Counted from the first letter of the stretch, positions 23,848 through 36,600 are shown. The stretch is DNA of 64,000 nt from Eublepharis macularius (GCF_028583425.1 NC_072801.1:23084001-23148000); one strand, 5' to 3'. Notes: a model not told the origin generated them from the sequence alone. Program-made: numbers and translations.

Positions 23848-24236
23848 TAGAGATGGGCATGAAACAAAATACAAACCAAAGTTCATGACGAGTCAGGCTG
23901 GTTCGTGGTTCGCAAACCAGCGGTTCGTCAGAGCCCATTTCTGACGAACTGCCACAAACTTCAGGCCAGTTTGTTTGTTTTGTTTTTTGGTTCATCATTG
24001 CAGACAGCCTGGCTCTGATCAATCAGTTTCCTAGACAACAGGGGATGGACTTCCTGCAGACCTTCTGCTGACCTGGAAGTGACCGTCTGCTGACCTGGAT
24101 GTGATGTTTTCATGAACCAAATGAACTGGTTCGTGAACTGGGGCAGGTTCGTGAAAATTCGTGATTTGTGGTTTGTGAAATACGACGAACCACGAACCAC
24201 ATGGTTCATTTTTTTTCCAGTTCATGCCCATCTCTA
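23848..24236. mobile_element. hAT-type MITE, family TAGAGATGGGC, copy 1
   Basis: Ends TAGAGATGGGCATGAA and TTCATGCCCATCTCTA. Flanks caacagaa (23840-23847) and caacagac (24237-24244), 7 of 8. The interior is rich in ggttcgtg/cacgaacc motifs on both strands and holds gaagtgac and gacctgga repeats. Same family as 26861 and 53729. Non-coding. Confidence 0.9.
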
Positions 24237-24240
24237 CAAC

Positions 24241-24795
24241 AGACCAGCTCCTGACACAAACTACTATTAAACTGCAGAGGAGTTACAAAAACAATTTGCA
24301 AAATGGCACAGGGAAGAGGAAAAACCCAGTGTTTTCTTTTCCAAACAAAGTAGTTATTTGGAATACAGCTTTCATCCTAGGACATACAAAGCTCCCATTG
24401 GTTCCTCTAACTCAGTATCATTGTCTGATTGGCAGCACCTCTCCCAGCAGAATTCTTTCTCAGTCTTGCTTCCTGAGATCTGAAGATGCTGGAGACTGAA
24501 TCTGGGGCTTTGATTCCCACTGATTTATCATCTTTCCTCATCTTTATAAAAGGGGAACTAAAAGAATTTGCATACCTAGGAGGTAGCATTAAGTTTGTAG
24601 GACAGAGTTTGCAAGAAACCAGTCAACTTGCCTACATTGAATTCCATGTCACCCTGCTTCCAACCCTGGCAACGTCTAGTTCAAATATGCTGGTGTCATC
24701 ATGCTGTATATTTATTATTTTTAAAAAACATTATTTTTAAAAAACCATTATTAGCTGCCTTTCTACCTTACAGCACTCAAGGTTGCTTACAACAG
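24241..24795 (+). repeat. Tandem duplication, copy 2 (0.55 kb)
   Basis: Direct repeat of 23301-23845; the extra length comes mainly from a local duplication of ttatttttaaaaaac. It lies directly after the hAT element at 23848-24236. Confidence 0.95.
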
Positions 24796-24997
24796 ACACA
24801 AAACTACATTAAAAGACCAGATCCATTTAGGAAAAACACCATGTTGAGACATCGGGGCACATGGTAAGTTGACCCATATGTTGCACAGCGGGACACAGTG
24901 CTGCCATTTTTATCATCAACTCCCTATTCCTTGTTATGTTGAGCTCTTCCCTTGGACACCAATCCCACACAGGGCTTAAAGAACAACACCAAATATC

Positions 24998-25200
24998 TAG
25001 ATGCTTGCCTGGCCAGGAGAGCCTGATCTCGTCAGATCTCAGAAGCTAAGCAGAGACAGCCTTGGTTAGTAATTGGATGGGAGACCTCCAGTGAAGACCA
25101 GGGTTGCAGAGGCAGGCAATGGCAAACCACCTCTGTTAGTCTCTTGCCGTGAAAACCCCGTCGGGGTTCACACAAATCAACTATGACTTGAGGGCAGGAT
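24998..25200 (+). repeat. 5S-rRNA-derived SINE
   Basis: One of the best preserved copies: gcctgatctcgtcagatctc and agaagctaagcag, then gttagtaattggatgggaga, body gcaaaccacctctgttagtc and tail caactatgacttgagggcag. Confidence 0.92.
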
Positions 25201-26408
25201 TTCATTCACTTCAACAAGGTCTAGGATTTTCTGGCTCTCTTTAGATCAATGACATTCATTACTTATTGTGCAATGTTAATACTTTTCAGGGTCAATAGCT
25301 ATGGGGACACTCCACCACCATCACCTCCCCACTAAGTCAAACTCACAGGATCCGAGTATATTATGAGTGGCATTGGGAACTTTTACCGATGTTTACAAAT
25401 AACCAAACATAGTCATGCTGTGGCAAGGCAGATGAGAAGTAATTTTGCAGGCTACTCAGTTTGGTGGCTGTACCAGCAAGACTGAAATCTGAGAATCCAG
25501 ATTCCCAATGACGTCCCTTCACTGGATGCAAAATGGCACTAAGAATTACAGTGCTGCATCCGCCATTAACACAGCAGCAAGAGAGCCTCTCATTTGATAA
25601 ATCTTCATGTTTGTTCTCCAGCCTGCAGGTTAATTAGATTGCCACGAATATCTCTTTGCTGTTAACATTTCTTTGGCTGCGCACCTTGAAACCCTGCAAA
25701 AAAGAGCAATGCTTGAAAATATTTTGCAGAATTCTGCTTATTGGAGTTTGCCGACCACATGCAAATGCTAAAATGAGTGCAATGTGCACGCGTGTGCCAG
25801 CGACTGTGCCATCAACTTCGGATGAGAAAACACCATCGGACTGGGTACCATAGCACTTCAGAGTGACCATCACGGCGCCATTCTCTCTCCTTGGCTTGAC
25901 TGGGAAAAGCAAAGCAAGGCTACTCTGTTCCAGTTAAAAAGGCTGGCAAGATAGCACTGACTGCTGGTTTGGAGGAGGGTGGGCGTGTGTGAAATGGGAA
26001 GAGGGAGCAGGTGAGTAGGACACCACATCAAGTTGGTGTACACATCATGTACACGTGCCCAGTCCCCAAGCAAGATGCTAAGAGGACCATTCTGAAATGG
26101 GAATAATTATCTCTCATTTAAAGCTGTCAATGGTGCCTCCTATGCTTAGGGAAGGGACGCAGGGGCAGTCCAGCCCCAGCAGAAATTAAAGCAGGCAACT
26201 GGTGTTTGTGGAATCAAACCACATTGCCACTTCCCTCAACTTTTCCACACTTTAAACTTTAGGGACCGAAGACAACGAGATACTAGAAGGCCTGTTAATA
26301 GATCTGCCCAGTATTTTTTAAAGATAAATGGTGCCTTGATTCGAATCAGGGCCACAGCATGGGGAGAAAGAATAGAGGTGAAATTTAACCCTCCGTGTTG
26401 CATATATA

Positions 26409-26653
26409 ACATAATAACATTCGATTTATATACCGCCCTTCAGGACAACTTAATGTCCGCTCAGAGCAGTTTACAAAGTGTTATTATTACCCCACAACAA
26501 TCACCCTGTGAGGTGGGTGGGGCTGAGAGAGTTCCAGAGAACTGTGACTCGCCCAAGGTCACCCAGCTGGCTTTGTGGAGGAGTGGGGAATCAAACCCGG
26601 CTCTCCAGATTAGAGTCCCGTGCTCTTAACCACTACACCAAACTGGCTCTCTC
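26409..26653 (-). repeat. Sauria-type tRNA SINE, near full length
   Basis: On the minus strand the head is agccagtttggtgtagtggt, then a B-box-like gggtttgattccccactcc, the body gggtgaccttgggcgagtca and the tail ttaagttgtcctgaagggcg followed by gtatataaatcg. Confidence 0.92.
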
Positions 26654-26860
26654 CTGATATGAATCAGTTTCACTGACTGAAAAAAACTTTCCCTATGGCT
26701 TTTATTAGCCTTAGGAAGAAAGAAAAAGACAGGCAAAGAGAGTAATTCTATGGCTAATTGCAACCCAGACAGGATAGTTTCTGTAAGAAATCACTGTGCT
26801 CCTTACGGGTATGGGGGAGGGTGTTAAATCTCTCTTCTGATCATTTGTATCAAACCAAAT

Positions 26861-27216
26861 TAGAGGTGGGCATGAATTGAAATATGAACCCAAGTTCGTC
26901 ACAAACTGGGCCATTTTTTTTAGTTCACGAACCACTGGTATGTTGGAGGGCATTTCTGAAAAACGGCGACAAACTGCGACGATTAGTTTGGTTCATTTTT
27001 CAGTTCATCGCTGCAGATAGCTTGGTGCCGATCAATCCATTTCCTAGGCAATAGGGGGATGGGCTTTCTATAGATCTTCTATTACCCTGGAAGTGACGAA
27101 TTCACAAAACAAACGAATCCATTCACGAACCGGGCAAGTTCAGGCCGGTTCATGGTTTGAGAAACGTGACGAACTACACAACGAACTGCCATTTTCCCAG
27201 TTTGTGCCCATCTCTA
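26861..27216. mobile_element. hAT-type MITE, family TAGAGATGGGC, copy 2
   Basis: Ends TAGAGGTGGGCATGAA and TTTGTGCCCATCTCTA, flanks aaccaaat (26853-26860) and atccaaat (27217-27224), 7 of 8. More diverged than the other copies. Confidence 0.85.
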
Positions 27217-28495
27217 ATCCAAATCTACCCTCCCCTTTACAATATCTCTTTTAAAAATACTTTATTCATGGATCTCCTCGCATCTTGTCTGGTTTGGCCT
27301 TAGAACAAGCTTGTATGGGCAGGGCAGGACTACAGTTTCAGATGGACTTTTTAAACTCATGAGGTTTTATTTGAAAGGCAAATTGAGAGGGCAGAGAGAG
27401 GAGAAAGGAGGTCTCTGAAGCAACTCATAAGGGCCTTAGTTTGGCCTGAGGCCTCCAGTCACTTATTCCTATCTTAAGACAGCCAACCTGAAACAACAAC
27501 CTCTGAGTTTTAAGTGTGTAAACAGCTGTAGGGCGCCCAGCGATCAAACAATTCATGAGAACAAAGTTCTCCAAGGATGCGCCAGTCAAGAGAATCTCTG
27601 AAGAGGTTCTGCTGCTTTTCTGAATATAAATCAACAGCAGAGTGAAGCCCAACATGTGAATAAACGCCATTTGCTTGGTAAAATGTTATAGTTCAACAGG
27701 TTGCAGCAGAGAGAAATTGGATTTTGCCTAGTGAGCAAATGTGGCGTGAAACCATAAGAGTCTCAAATCCCGGGAGACAAGTCCTATATGAAACACATTT
27801 TTCCCCCAGATCAAAAGCACTATGTTTCCACAAATAAAAGACCAATTTAGCCTACATAATATTTAATTAAGGAAACAGGCTGTACGGGGATTTTTTTTTA
27901 CATTCAAATGTCCCCTGAGTCATTCTATCATTTTAAAATCAAGAGCATGGCTGTGGGAGTCTGTGGGAAAGGCATAATCACGGATGTTTGCTAATCAATG
28001 CCGTTTCGGCCTCCCACGGATCTGGGGTCCCAGCTGACCCCAGAGGATTATACAAATATGTAAAATGTCCCAACAAACTATGTCAGTTTGGAGGCCCCCA
28101 ATCCTATCCCTGTATAACTATAACATATTTTCAGATATTCCCCTATTGCAGAGTAGATGCAGAGCAACACTTACTGTCAATGTAAGCATTTTTAATGTTT
28201 CTCCAATATGCCAATAGGGTCACAGACCCCAACTGAAGTTTAATGGGGAGGAAATGAAAATGCTGCAAAGTATTGGGGTATAAATTATTCCAATATGACG
28301 ATAATTTTCATTTAATTATACTGCAGAGTCTTTATGTTGATGTAGTATGTTAACCATATAGTGTAAGTTCCTTTATACCGGGGGGATGGGGGGGGGGGTC
28401 GAATTGAAGAGAAAAAAGCCTGAGTGACCCCCTAGGAATGAACACTGGGGGGGTCAATATGGACACCCGATACTGTCCCTGTATATTTGTATCCT

Positions 28496-28562
28496 TAGTC
28501 TCTTGCCATGAAATCCCCACCAGGGGTCACTATAAGTCAGCTATGACTTGAGGGCACTCTCC
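28496..28562 (+). repeat. 5S-derived SINE, 3' fragment
   Basis: Only the tail is present: agtctcttgccatgaaatcc, then tcagctatgacttgagggca. Confidence 0.8.
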
Positions 28563-28585
28563 ACTCTGCAATAAGAACTACTGCT

Positions 28586-28826
28586 TAATATTTATTATTT
28601 ATTTATTTACTTCTTTTAAGCCCTGCCTTTCTTCCCAGTGGGGACTCAAAGGAGCTTACGTTGTTCTCTCCTTCATTTTATCCTCACAACAACCCTGTGA
28701 GGTAGGTTAGGTTGAAGACTGTGTGGTGGCCCAAGGTCATCCATGAGCTTCCATGGCAGAGCGGGGATTCAAACTTGAGTCTCCTAGAGCCTAGTCTGAC
28801 ACTCCAACCACTATACAACCCTGGCT
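28586..28826 (-). repeat. Sauria-type tRNA SINE
   Basis: Reverse orientation: the tail with (attt)n starts at 28586, then cctcacaacaaccctgtgag, cccaaggtcatccatgagct and the head ccaaccactatacaaccctg. Confidence 0.88.
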
Positions 28827-28865
28827 TCCCTATAATGGAGGGAGTGGTTAAAACTCTATGGGAGG

Positions 28866-29048
28866 AAAGGCAGCACGGTAGATCTCAAAAGCTAAGCAAG
28901 GTCAGCTCCAGTCAGGACTTGGACAGGAGACCACCAAGGAAGACTGGGATTCCTCTGCAGGGGAAGACAATAGCAAACCACCTCTGCTTCTCACTTGCGT
29001 GAAAGCCCCTTGCAGGGGTCGCCATGAGCTGGTCACAACGTGACAGCA
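28866..29048 (+). repeat. 5S-derived SINE, 5'-truncated
   Basis: Begins within the 5S part (agatctcaaaagctaagcaa), continues through gacttggacaggagaccacc and the body caaaccacctctgcttctca, with a decayed tail. Confidence 0.8.
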
Positions 29049-29496
29049 TGTATGTAAAACTCTATAATAAGGTAGTTAAAACTCAGGAGTTAAAAGAAAA
29101 GTTTCAGAAGAGAGGCGTGGAATCACTGAAACGGGGAGAAAGAGAAGAGGCACTGTCTAGCTGTTCTGGGAGGAATTCCAGCGATGGAGGGCAGCCAGGG
29201 AAATGGACGGAGCCATTTAGTGGACCTCAAGAATTTGCAGCGGCTGAGAGCACAGCCAGTTGCAGAACACAGCCAAGTATGACCATCACAGCCAAGGATA
29301 ATGGTAGAGAGAGATTAAGAGGATGTATGTACAAAAGTGCAGCTGCTGCTCACAGTACAGAAGTCGGGCATTCCCTTGGCCTTGCAGAGGAAACTGCCGC
29401 CAGGACCTGAAGGCGGGGGTGGGGGGACTGGTTGTTAACAGCTGGGAGCCAAGTGCATCAATCCCCTTAACAAGAGAGGGACAAATATCCGTTTTA

Positions 29497-29886
<390 letters not shown>

Positions 29887-29939
29887 CTATGCTGGCAGGG
29901 CATGCATATGTGTATCTACTATCATGGGAGCTTATTAGG

Positions 29940-30158
29940 ATAAAGACATGAAGTTGCCTCAAACCGAATCAGACCCTCGGTCCAACAAGGCCCGTATTGT
30001 CTACTCAGACTCACAGCAGCTCTCCAGGACCTCAGGCAGGTGTCTCTCACATCGTGTGCCACCTGATCCTTTTAGCAGGAGATGCTGGGGATTGAACCTG
30101 GGGCCTTCTGCTTGCAAAAAAGAGGCTTTTCCACTGAGCCACAGCCCCTTCCCAAGAT
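29940..30158 (-). repeat. Second tRNA-derived SINE family
   Basis: On the minus strand gggaaggggctgtggctcag is the A-box region and caggttcaatccccagc the B-box region, followed by a body with ctgctgtgagtctgag. The same family recurs at 36222 and 36441. Confidence 0.82.
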
Positions 30159-31073
30159 GATCAGCATAAAATGAATACAGAAGTCACGGATGCTGTGGTC
30201 AGATTGCCTTCCTCCCAGATTCAGTTTGTATCACAAGTCCTATTAAGTCAACTGCCAGATCAGCCTCTATCTTGACCTGCCCTCTTGCTTTCATTTTATT
30301 CTTGCATTCATCTATCACCTTGGCTATTTGTTTTTAAATTTAATGTTTTTTTAAAAACACTTCTAAAACTGCTAAGGGTATTATAGGATTTTGATGACCT
30401 CCTTGACACTAGCCAATCAGTATTTTTAAAACGTATTGTGACTGGACAGAACAGAAGAGAGAGGTCCCTGCCCCTATGAGCTTATAATTTAAAATTCAAG
30501 ACAAGGGAGGGGAGATCAATGGAGGAAGAGAGAAACACAGAAAGAACTTTAATCTATTTCAGTTACATAGACTTGGACTTAAAGAGTCAGCCTAAAGAGT
30601 TGTAGAAAAGGCTTCAAAAGAAAGGGTGGCTTTGGAGGAGAGATTTGAAGCAAGTGTTGGAGGTGGCTTTCATTGTACACTTGCAGAACTGAGATTTAAA
30701 GAGCTCAAAAACATACACCGGAGAGCAAATAGGTGTCATGTATGCCTGCCTGCAGTACATGCCACGTGTATGTTATGGGCAACCTATTAATCCTCTGACA
30801 CTATGGAGAGTTCTCAGTACCTTGCAATGCCTGCTATTTGGAAGTTCAGTGTGTTATCTCTGCTTTGAAGTTAAACACTTTCACTTCTATAGCCAACGGC
30901 CTTGAGGCCAGATGCAGCTAGTCTGAATTGTATCTTCCCTGAGAACGGATGATTTCCTACCCAATCTGCAATTGTTGCTTATCATAGTCTAAACGCTGAT
31001 ACTTTTTGTCTCTGGTGTTCGCGCCAGAATTTCAACGGGCTACTAACCTGGGGGCGGGACATTAACCTATAAC

Positions 31074-31540
31074 CAGGGGTCATTTTGTAGAAAAAGAGCT
31101 GCAGGAACTCATTAGCATAACTCATTAGCATACACTATGCCCTTCATATCACTGGAAGTGTGTCATTAGCATACCTGATTTGCATATGCCACATCACCTA
31201 TCCTGGCTGTTTTGGACCCAATCCTGGCCACTCAGGGCCAAAAATTGGGCCCAAAATGGCAAAAAGGGGCTGAAAATGGCCAGAAAGGGTCACAAAATGG
31301 TCAGAACTGGGCCGCTGCTGAGCAGGAGAGTGATCTACTACCCATCACAGGCCCGATTCTGGCCATTTTGCGACCAATCTTGGCTGTTTTGGGCACCATC
31401 CCAGCCATTTTGGGCCCAATCCAGGCCGAAACAGGCCCAAAATAGCTGAAAATCAGGTGGGTGGGGCCACCTGATATGTGACCTCTTTGGAGAACTACCA
31501 GAACTGTGTTCCTGCGCGTTCCCCCTCAAAATGAGCCCTG
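31074..31540. mobile_element. hAT-type element, variant with GGCCATTTTGG motifs
   Basis: Ends CAGGGGTCATTTTGTAG and CTCAAAATGAGCCCTG, with flanks cctataac (31066-31073) and gctataac (31541-31548), 7 of 8. The interior is full of ccattttg/caaaatgg words in both orientations. The gene-like open frames here come from that repetition. Confidence 0.85.
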
Positions 31541-32403
31541 GCTATAACTAATCATGCTTTCCCTCAGTACGTCACTTCTGCCAATTTCACCGTCTGAGCA
31601 CCTTGAACCTGATAGATCTCTAATAAAAGTTACTTCAACCAAACCACCTGTGTGATTGATGTGGAGAACTTGGGGATTTACTTGCCAAGGACTGACAATA
31701 GGAACTTTTTATGCAGTAAGGATATTTCCGAAATGACCCTGCTGCTTCTAAAATGGTACATCCGTCTTCGCCTTTCAACTGGTTTGCTAACAGGGACAGA
31801 GTTATCAGCAATGATGGCAAAGAATGCATTCTCCTTTACAATGTGGCTGGGCTGGTGGTCTGCACAGCATCAGCTTGGAAGTCCAGTGTCCCAATTGCCC
31901 ATCCTTACATTAGGTCATGCTCAATGCATGTCTTCTAATCTCTTCTCTGCAATAGTCATGGCTACGAAGACACACTTCAGACAGGCACAAGGAACTAAAA
32001 TTTTAGAAATTCCGGACTCTGCCATCTCCTACAAAATCACAGCTGTCTAAAAGGTTGACTCCCTAATCACACCGTGTTCGTTTCTTTCAAATGAAGTAAA
32101 AATGTTAGTCTTATTCGCCACCTCATTTTCTAGCATTTACTGAAAGCTTTAACAAAATAAATGCTTTTCTTTTTTAAAAAAAGTGATTTAAAATAGCCCT
32201 TCCTCATGTTATAAATCACATCAATATCTTCAAGACTTCTAGTCACTTTAAAAAAATTAAAATGGAGGCTCATTTCACACTTAAGGCTTAAGGCTGACGT
32301 TTTTTTACAAGACTGTGAAAGGGTAATAAGAACTCAGAATCCCAGAATAGCCCTCTCCCTATCTGTCTGAAAGAATCACTGGGCAAAGCGTATCTCCCAA
32401 ACA

Positions 32404-32554
32404 GGGCCGATTCCAGACGACTAACCTGAAGGCGCTGCATGCCGCCATGTTCCGGATCGCGACGCGAGAAAACGCGATATTTCACGTTTTCCCCATCGCG
32501 ATCCGGAACATGGCGGCATGCAGCGCCTTCAGGTTAGTCGTCAGGAAACGGCCC
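32404..32554. mobile_element. 151-bp near-perfect palindrome, probable MITE
   Basis: Left arm 32404-32462 (gggccgattccagacgacta onward) and right arm 32496-32554 pair over 59 bases with about two mismatches, and the 33-bp centre pairs partly (agaaaacg with cgttttcc). It is CpG-rich (tcgcgatccgg). No clear target duplication was found. Confidence 0.85.
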
Positions 32555-33568
32555 AGGAGGCAAGCCTAGAATAAGGGTTCATGTAGCACCACTACAGACA
32601 GCCTTCTCTGAGGGTAAGCAATCCTTCTATATCTCTGCAACAGGAGCGAGTGAATGATCCCATTGCATTCAATGCACAAATGCAGGCCAATTATTCCCCC
32701 CCACACACACCAAAAAAGGGCTGATTAAAAAGAGAAAAGGGCAGAGCAATGATTCACGCAGAGACGTAACAAGCAGTTTCTTCTGTGAATATGCATGTTG
32801 GACATCCAGAGGCCGTGAATAAAATTCATTTGGGACACCAGCGTTTCCCTTCTGGCACTCTAACATAACCAGAACACATTTTGGGAATTACGTTGAATCC
32901 GTAGCATTTCCTAACATATGTCTTATGCCTTGCTTTTAACATGCTCAAACACGAAAGATGAATGCAAAGAATTTTCTTGTGCCTTTTCTTTCCAGATGTC
33001 TTACCCACCAGAAAATGAGCAACATGCAGAAAAGAATAAAAATGCAAACGTTTTTCCTTTGAGTTTACTGGGTCATTCTCTTTTTTTCTTTTTTTAAAAA
33101 AATGACAAAATGTGTACATAATGACAAATCAGAATCAGTTGTCACAGGAACAAGGCTAGGGAATCCCTGGGCTTTCACACTCCCGTCTTCCCCTTGCCTG
33201 TGCACAACTACAATATTATACACTTTTGCTTTTACAATAAGCTGTAGTTTGCCATTTTGCTAGAACCCCAAAACTATGGTTTGTTCTCCTAAATCAGGGT
33301 TTGGAACTATGGTTTGAAGGATGGAGAACTACCAAACCACAATTTGTGGGCTGAACAAAACATGAAAGTTTGTTAAGGATACATTTAATTTCCTAGACAT
33401 TTAACTGAGGAAAAAGATAAAGAAGATGTATGCAAGTTGAAGGATTTCTCAGGCATGCCCACCTATTTCAGAGCAAACCGTAATCTCTTCCACTAATCAC
33501 TCAACACCCCCTGCCCCACAACCTGTTTCATTGCTCCCATTCAGTATGTTTAATTTTCAATTTCTCAC

Positions 33569-33673
33569 CTATGCTTCTTTTCCTACGAATGGGCCTGGGG
33601 TGATTATCTTCCGCGTGTTTTGCAGAGTGAACACCATGCGGTATCAAGTTTGCTTCTGAGGCATCGTCGTATC
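33569..33673 (-). CDS. PDGFA: PDGFA exon 3: end of propeptide and furin-type cleavage site
   Basis: This internal coding exon encodes the C-terminal part of the PDGF-A propeptide. PDGF-A is a secreted dimeric mitogen that binds PDGFR-alpha; the propeptide is removed in the secretory pathway. Read on the minus strand, the acceptor is ...gctctttag before position 33673 and the donor is gtgag from 33568. The 105-bp exon starts in a split Gly codon and ends after the first base of a Glu codon, so it joins exon 4 in frame. It translates as YDDASEANLIPHGVHSAKHA followed by a segment ending PIRRKRSI. HGVH and the RRKR|SI processing site match mammalian PDGF-A, and the 34 full codons equal the mammalian length. 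The first third is divergent, as is usual for this propeptide. PDGF-B is excluded by the exon 4 and exon 6 sequences. The upstream exon is not in the window. Confidence 0.96.
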
Positions 33674-33833
33674 CTAAAGAGCAAAGAAACAGAAAAGGGG
33701 ACATGTTCAGTGTCTTGCGAGGAAAGCAGAAATCTTGTTCTTTTCTTTTTTGGATCGAGTCACACAAGGCGGAAGTACAAGGAAGCAGATAAGCATTCCT
33801 TGCCTTGTGTGTCAGTCTTCCCAGTGTCTTCAC

Positions 33834-34134
33834 GAGGGCTTTTTTTCAGCGGGAACAGGGTGGAATGGAGTTCCGGCACCTCTTGAAAATGGTCACATGG
33901 CCTGTGGCCCCACCCCCTGATCTCCAGACAGAGGGGAGTTTAGATTGCCCTCTGCACGGCAATCTAAACTCCCCTCTGTCTCGAGATCAGGGGGCAGGGT
34001 CACTGGCCATGTGACCATTTTTGCTGAGGGCAATTTAAGCTTTAAAAAACTCCCCCCCTTGTTCCAGCTGACCAAAGTGATGTCATTGTGCGGTCTTGAG
34101 TTCCACCACCTCTTTTCCCAGAAAAAAAGCCCTG
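33834..34134. mobile_element. hAT-type fold-back MITE, family CAGGGCTTTTTTTC, copy 2
   Basis: Ends gAGGGCTTTTTTTCAGC (first base changed) and AAAAAAAGCCCTG. Exact 8-bp duplication gtcttcac at 33826-33833 and 34135-34142. Opposite orientation to copy 1. It begins 161 bp upstream of PDGFA exon 3. Confidence 0.95.
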
Positions 34135-34526
34135 GTCTTCACACTCATGGCCAAAACAAGAGAAGGTGAGAGCAAGTGCAGTTTTAATTAATCAGTAAGA
34201 ACACTTAGGTTTTAGAGATTATATTATATAAGATCAATTCCTTGTGTCTCTATAAATGTGCTAGATATTTACAATACCCTCCCCTTTTGCCATCACTGCC
34301 TCCCAGTTTTTTTGTGCACCATTTTGGGCAACCAAAAATAGTTTCCACACTGGCAATTTGTTTTTTTTTGCACGGACATCAGTAAGATATTCTCATTTCT
34401 GTTTCTAAAAAGCATGATTTTTCTACAACCCTTAGATTTTCCCTGGTTTACAAAACCAGGCATAATAATTATGGCTGACCCCTTTGCAAGCATTCAGCTA
34501 TCCACACAGGGGCCAGCAATTCACTA

Positions 34527-34957
34527 TTAGATTGAGAGTCTCTCTACACAAGACATCTGACACATAATGAACACATGTCAGGAGATGCAATGTTAGCCAG
34601 GAAGGGTCGTTTTAAAAGACAGAGTTGGCGGCAGGGCAAAGGCTTTGCTGTACACTAGAGCTGTGTGAGGGGGCTGTGAAATGCTAGAAGGGAAACTTCA
34701 GCCCATTAAAACCTCTCCAGTTCCAAACCCAGATCTGGAAGGCAGCTCCAGCCCATTTCCGTTCCTCGCTGCCCTCTGGTTGCAATCCCACACCGTTTTA
34801 GACTGGGGAGGTGAAATTAACAGAGCCTTCCAGGAGGCAAAGATGAAATTAACAAACCCTCTGAGGAGCGATCTCCACCAGCTCTGTCTTTTAAAACTAC
34901 GCTTCCTGGCTAACATTGCATCTCCCTACGCTTGACCAAGACACACCAAGGCGTCTC
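34527..34957. mobile_element. Repeat with inverted ends, copy A
   Basis: Contains inverted ends gagatgcaatgttagccagg (34574 onward) and cctggctaacattgcatctc (near 34906), about 45 bp each including ttttaaaagacaga. The interior matches copy B at 44971-45388 in opposite orientation (for example aaacttcagcccatt and gctgccctctggttgc). Class unknown. Confidence 0.8.
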
Positions 34958-35281
34958 ATGTTGACTCATAGTGACACACACCTCCGTTCATAAGCTCTCA
35001 TCTAGAATGCTTTCAAAAGGCATGCGTGAAGACTCTATATACCCTTTGATTACCACTTCAGAGCTCCTACCGATTGTGTGAATTGTGTTCAGTGTGGAGA
35101 GGACATTCCAGAAATTATGTTACACACTGAAAGTCTTTGTTACTTCCCCCCTCCCGCCCCCATATTTTGCCATATTTCGACAGACCACCAATCCTCCTCG
35201 GTTACTGCTTGCAAGCTTTCCTCCCCTCCCCGTAACACTACATGTCAATATTGTTTCGGGCATGCTATTCAGGACCATCCG

Positions 35282-35500
35282 TAGGGTTGCCACTTCTGGC
35301 TTGGAAAATTAGTGGAGATTTGGGGGGGGGGGGCGCTTGGGGAGGGTGAAGTTTGGGGGAGGAAGCTCAGCAGGGGATAATGCCATAGAGCCCACCCTCC
35401 AAAGCAGCCATTTTCTCCGTGGGAAACGATCACTATCATATGGAGATCAGTTGCGATGCCAGGAGGACTCCAGACCCCACCTGGAGGTTAGCAACCCTTA
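35282..35500 (-). repeat. Repeat with GGGTTGCCA...GCAACCC ends
   Basis: On the minus strand it reads agggttgctaacctccaggt, then a body with gagatcagtt... Same family as 59406-59610 and 60450-60654. Includes a G12 run at 35322-35333. Confidence 0.75.
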
Positions 35501-36221
35501 ACCCCCAATCAGCGCTCAGTGTACACAGCCATGCAATTCTATACGAAGCAACAGTCGGGAATGATTGCTTTCACACTCCTTCCTGTTAAATGGTTCTTTT
35601 TCTGCTTGCGGGCCTCTCTGAAAGTCGATGACTCACACAGGTATCTCTGGCAGGCTAGTGTACATTTTGACTGGCTAATCACTCTTCTCGGCTTATTTAC
35701 AAGGCTGCTCTACAGCATGGAATAATGTACAGAACACCTTTTCTCATAAGAACGAATGCACGCCCAGCACGCAGCCTAGAAGACCTGCAAGGGAGGCCCT
35801 GCTCAGTTTCCATCTGCAGTGTGAGATTTTAAAAAAAACAAAACCCTGTAATGGTGAGGGACAGGGCACCACGGAGCTCCCTCCCAAGCGAGGCTGGCAG
35901 TGTTTGAGGAGTCGTTCATATTGACTTGTTAGGGCAGGCATTTGAAGGCCAAGTATTTGTATATCACTCCCTGTAAAATTTCATTCTAGTAGCGTGCTGT
36001 TACGTGGTGCAGTGGCAAAACACGAGATTCCACTGTTCTCTTATTTTCCTGCATGCGGTGTCATGCAACATTCCATTTTGCATCCAAAATAATGAGCGAG
36101 TCCCCCTGTTGTCTACCAAATGCAGGCAGTTGACCCAGTCCATTTCAGAGGTGGGGGTTCATATAAACCATCTGGGCCAAGACACTTGATAAAATGCACT
36201 ATTGGTACCAACTAGGCAATA

Positions 36222-36440
36222 GCTCAGGCCACATGAATACATGAAGTAGCCTTATATAGAGTCAGACTCTTGGTCTAACAAGGTTGGTCTTGTCTCCTCT
36301 GACTGGCAATGGCTCTCCAGGGTGTCAGGCAAAGGTCTACTACCTGTTTCTTTTCATTGGTAATACTAGGGATTGAACCTGGGACCTTCTGCATGCAAAG
36401 CAGATGCTCTACCACGAAGCCACAGCCCCTTCCCACAAAG
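36222..36440 (-). repeat. Second tRNA-derived SINE family
   Basis: Minus strand: gggaaggggctgtggcttcg, then caggttcaatccctag. The same family as at 29940. Confidence 0.82.
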
Positions 36441-36600
36441 CCACAGGTCCTTCTAGCCAGTCTCTTCTGATTGGCAGCAGGTCTCCATAGATACGAAGCA
36501 AGAGGCTTTCCTAATCCTGCTTAGCCAAGTTTCTTTCAACTGGAGCTGCCAGAGATTGAACCTAGATCCTTCTCTATGGACAGCATCTGTTCCCCAACAA
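36441..36600 (-). repeat. Second tRNA-derived SINE family, diverged adjacent copy
   Basis: Follows the previous copy head-to-tail and contains ctaggttcaatctctggcag (minus). Most of the 5' end is decayed. Confidence 0.6.

Noticed and set aside
26409..26653. tRNA gene
   Set aside because: A/B-box-like motifs are present but no cloverleaf can be formed, and the tail module is that of a SINE.
29024..29410. Plus-strand open frame of 128 codons
   Set aside because: It starts in a 5S-derived SINE tail, lacks any domain and overlaps no splice evidence; the real coding sequence nearby is on the other strand.
31180..31449. Open frames with repeated PILA / WPF-type words
   Set aside because: The words come from ccattttgg/caaaatgg repetition within a hAT element.
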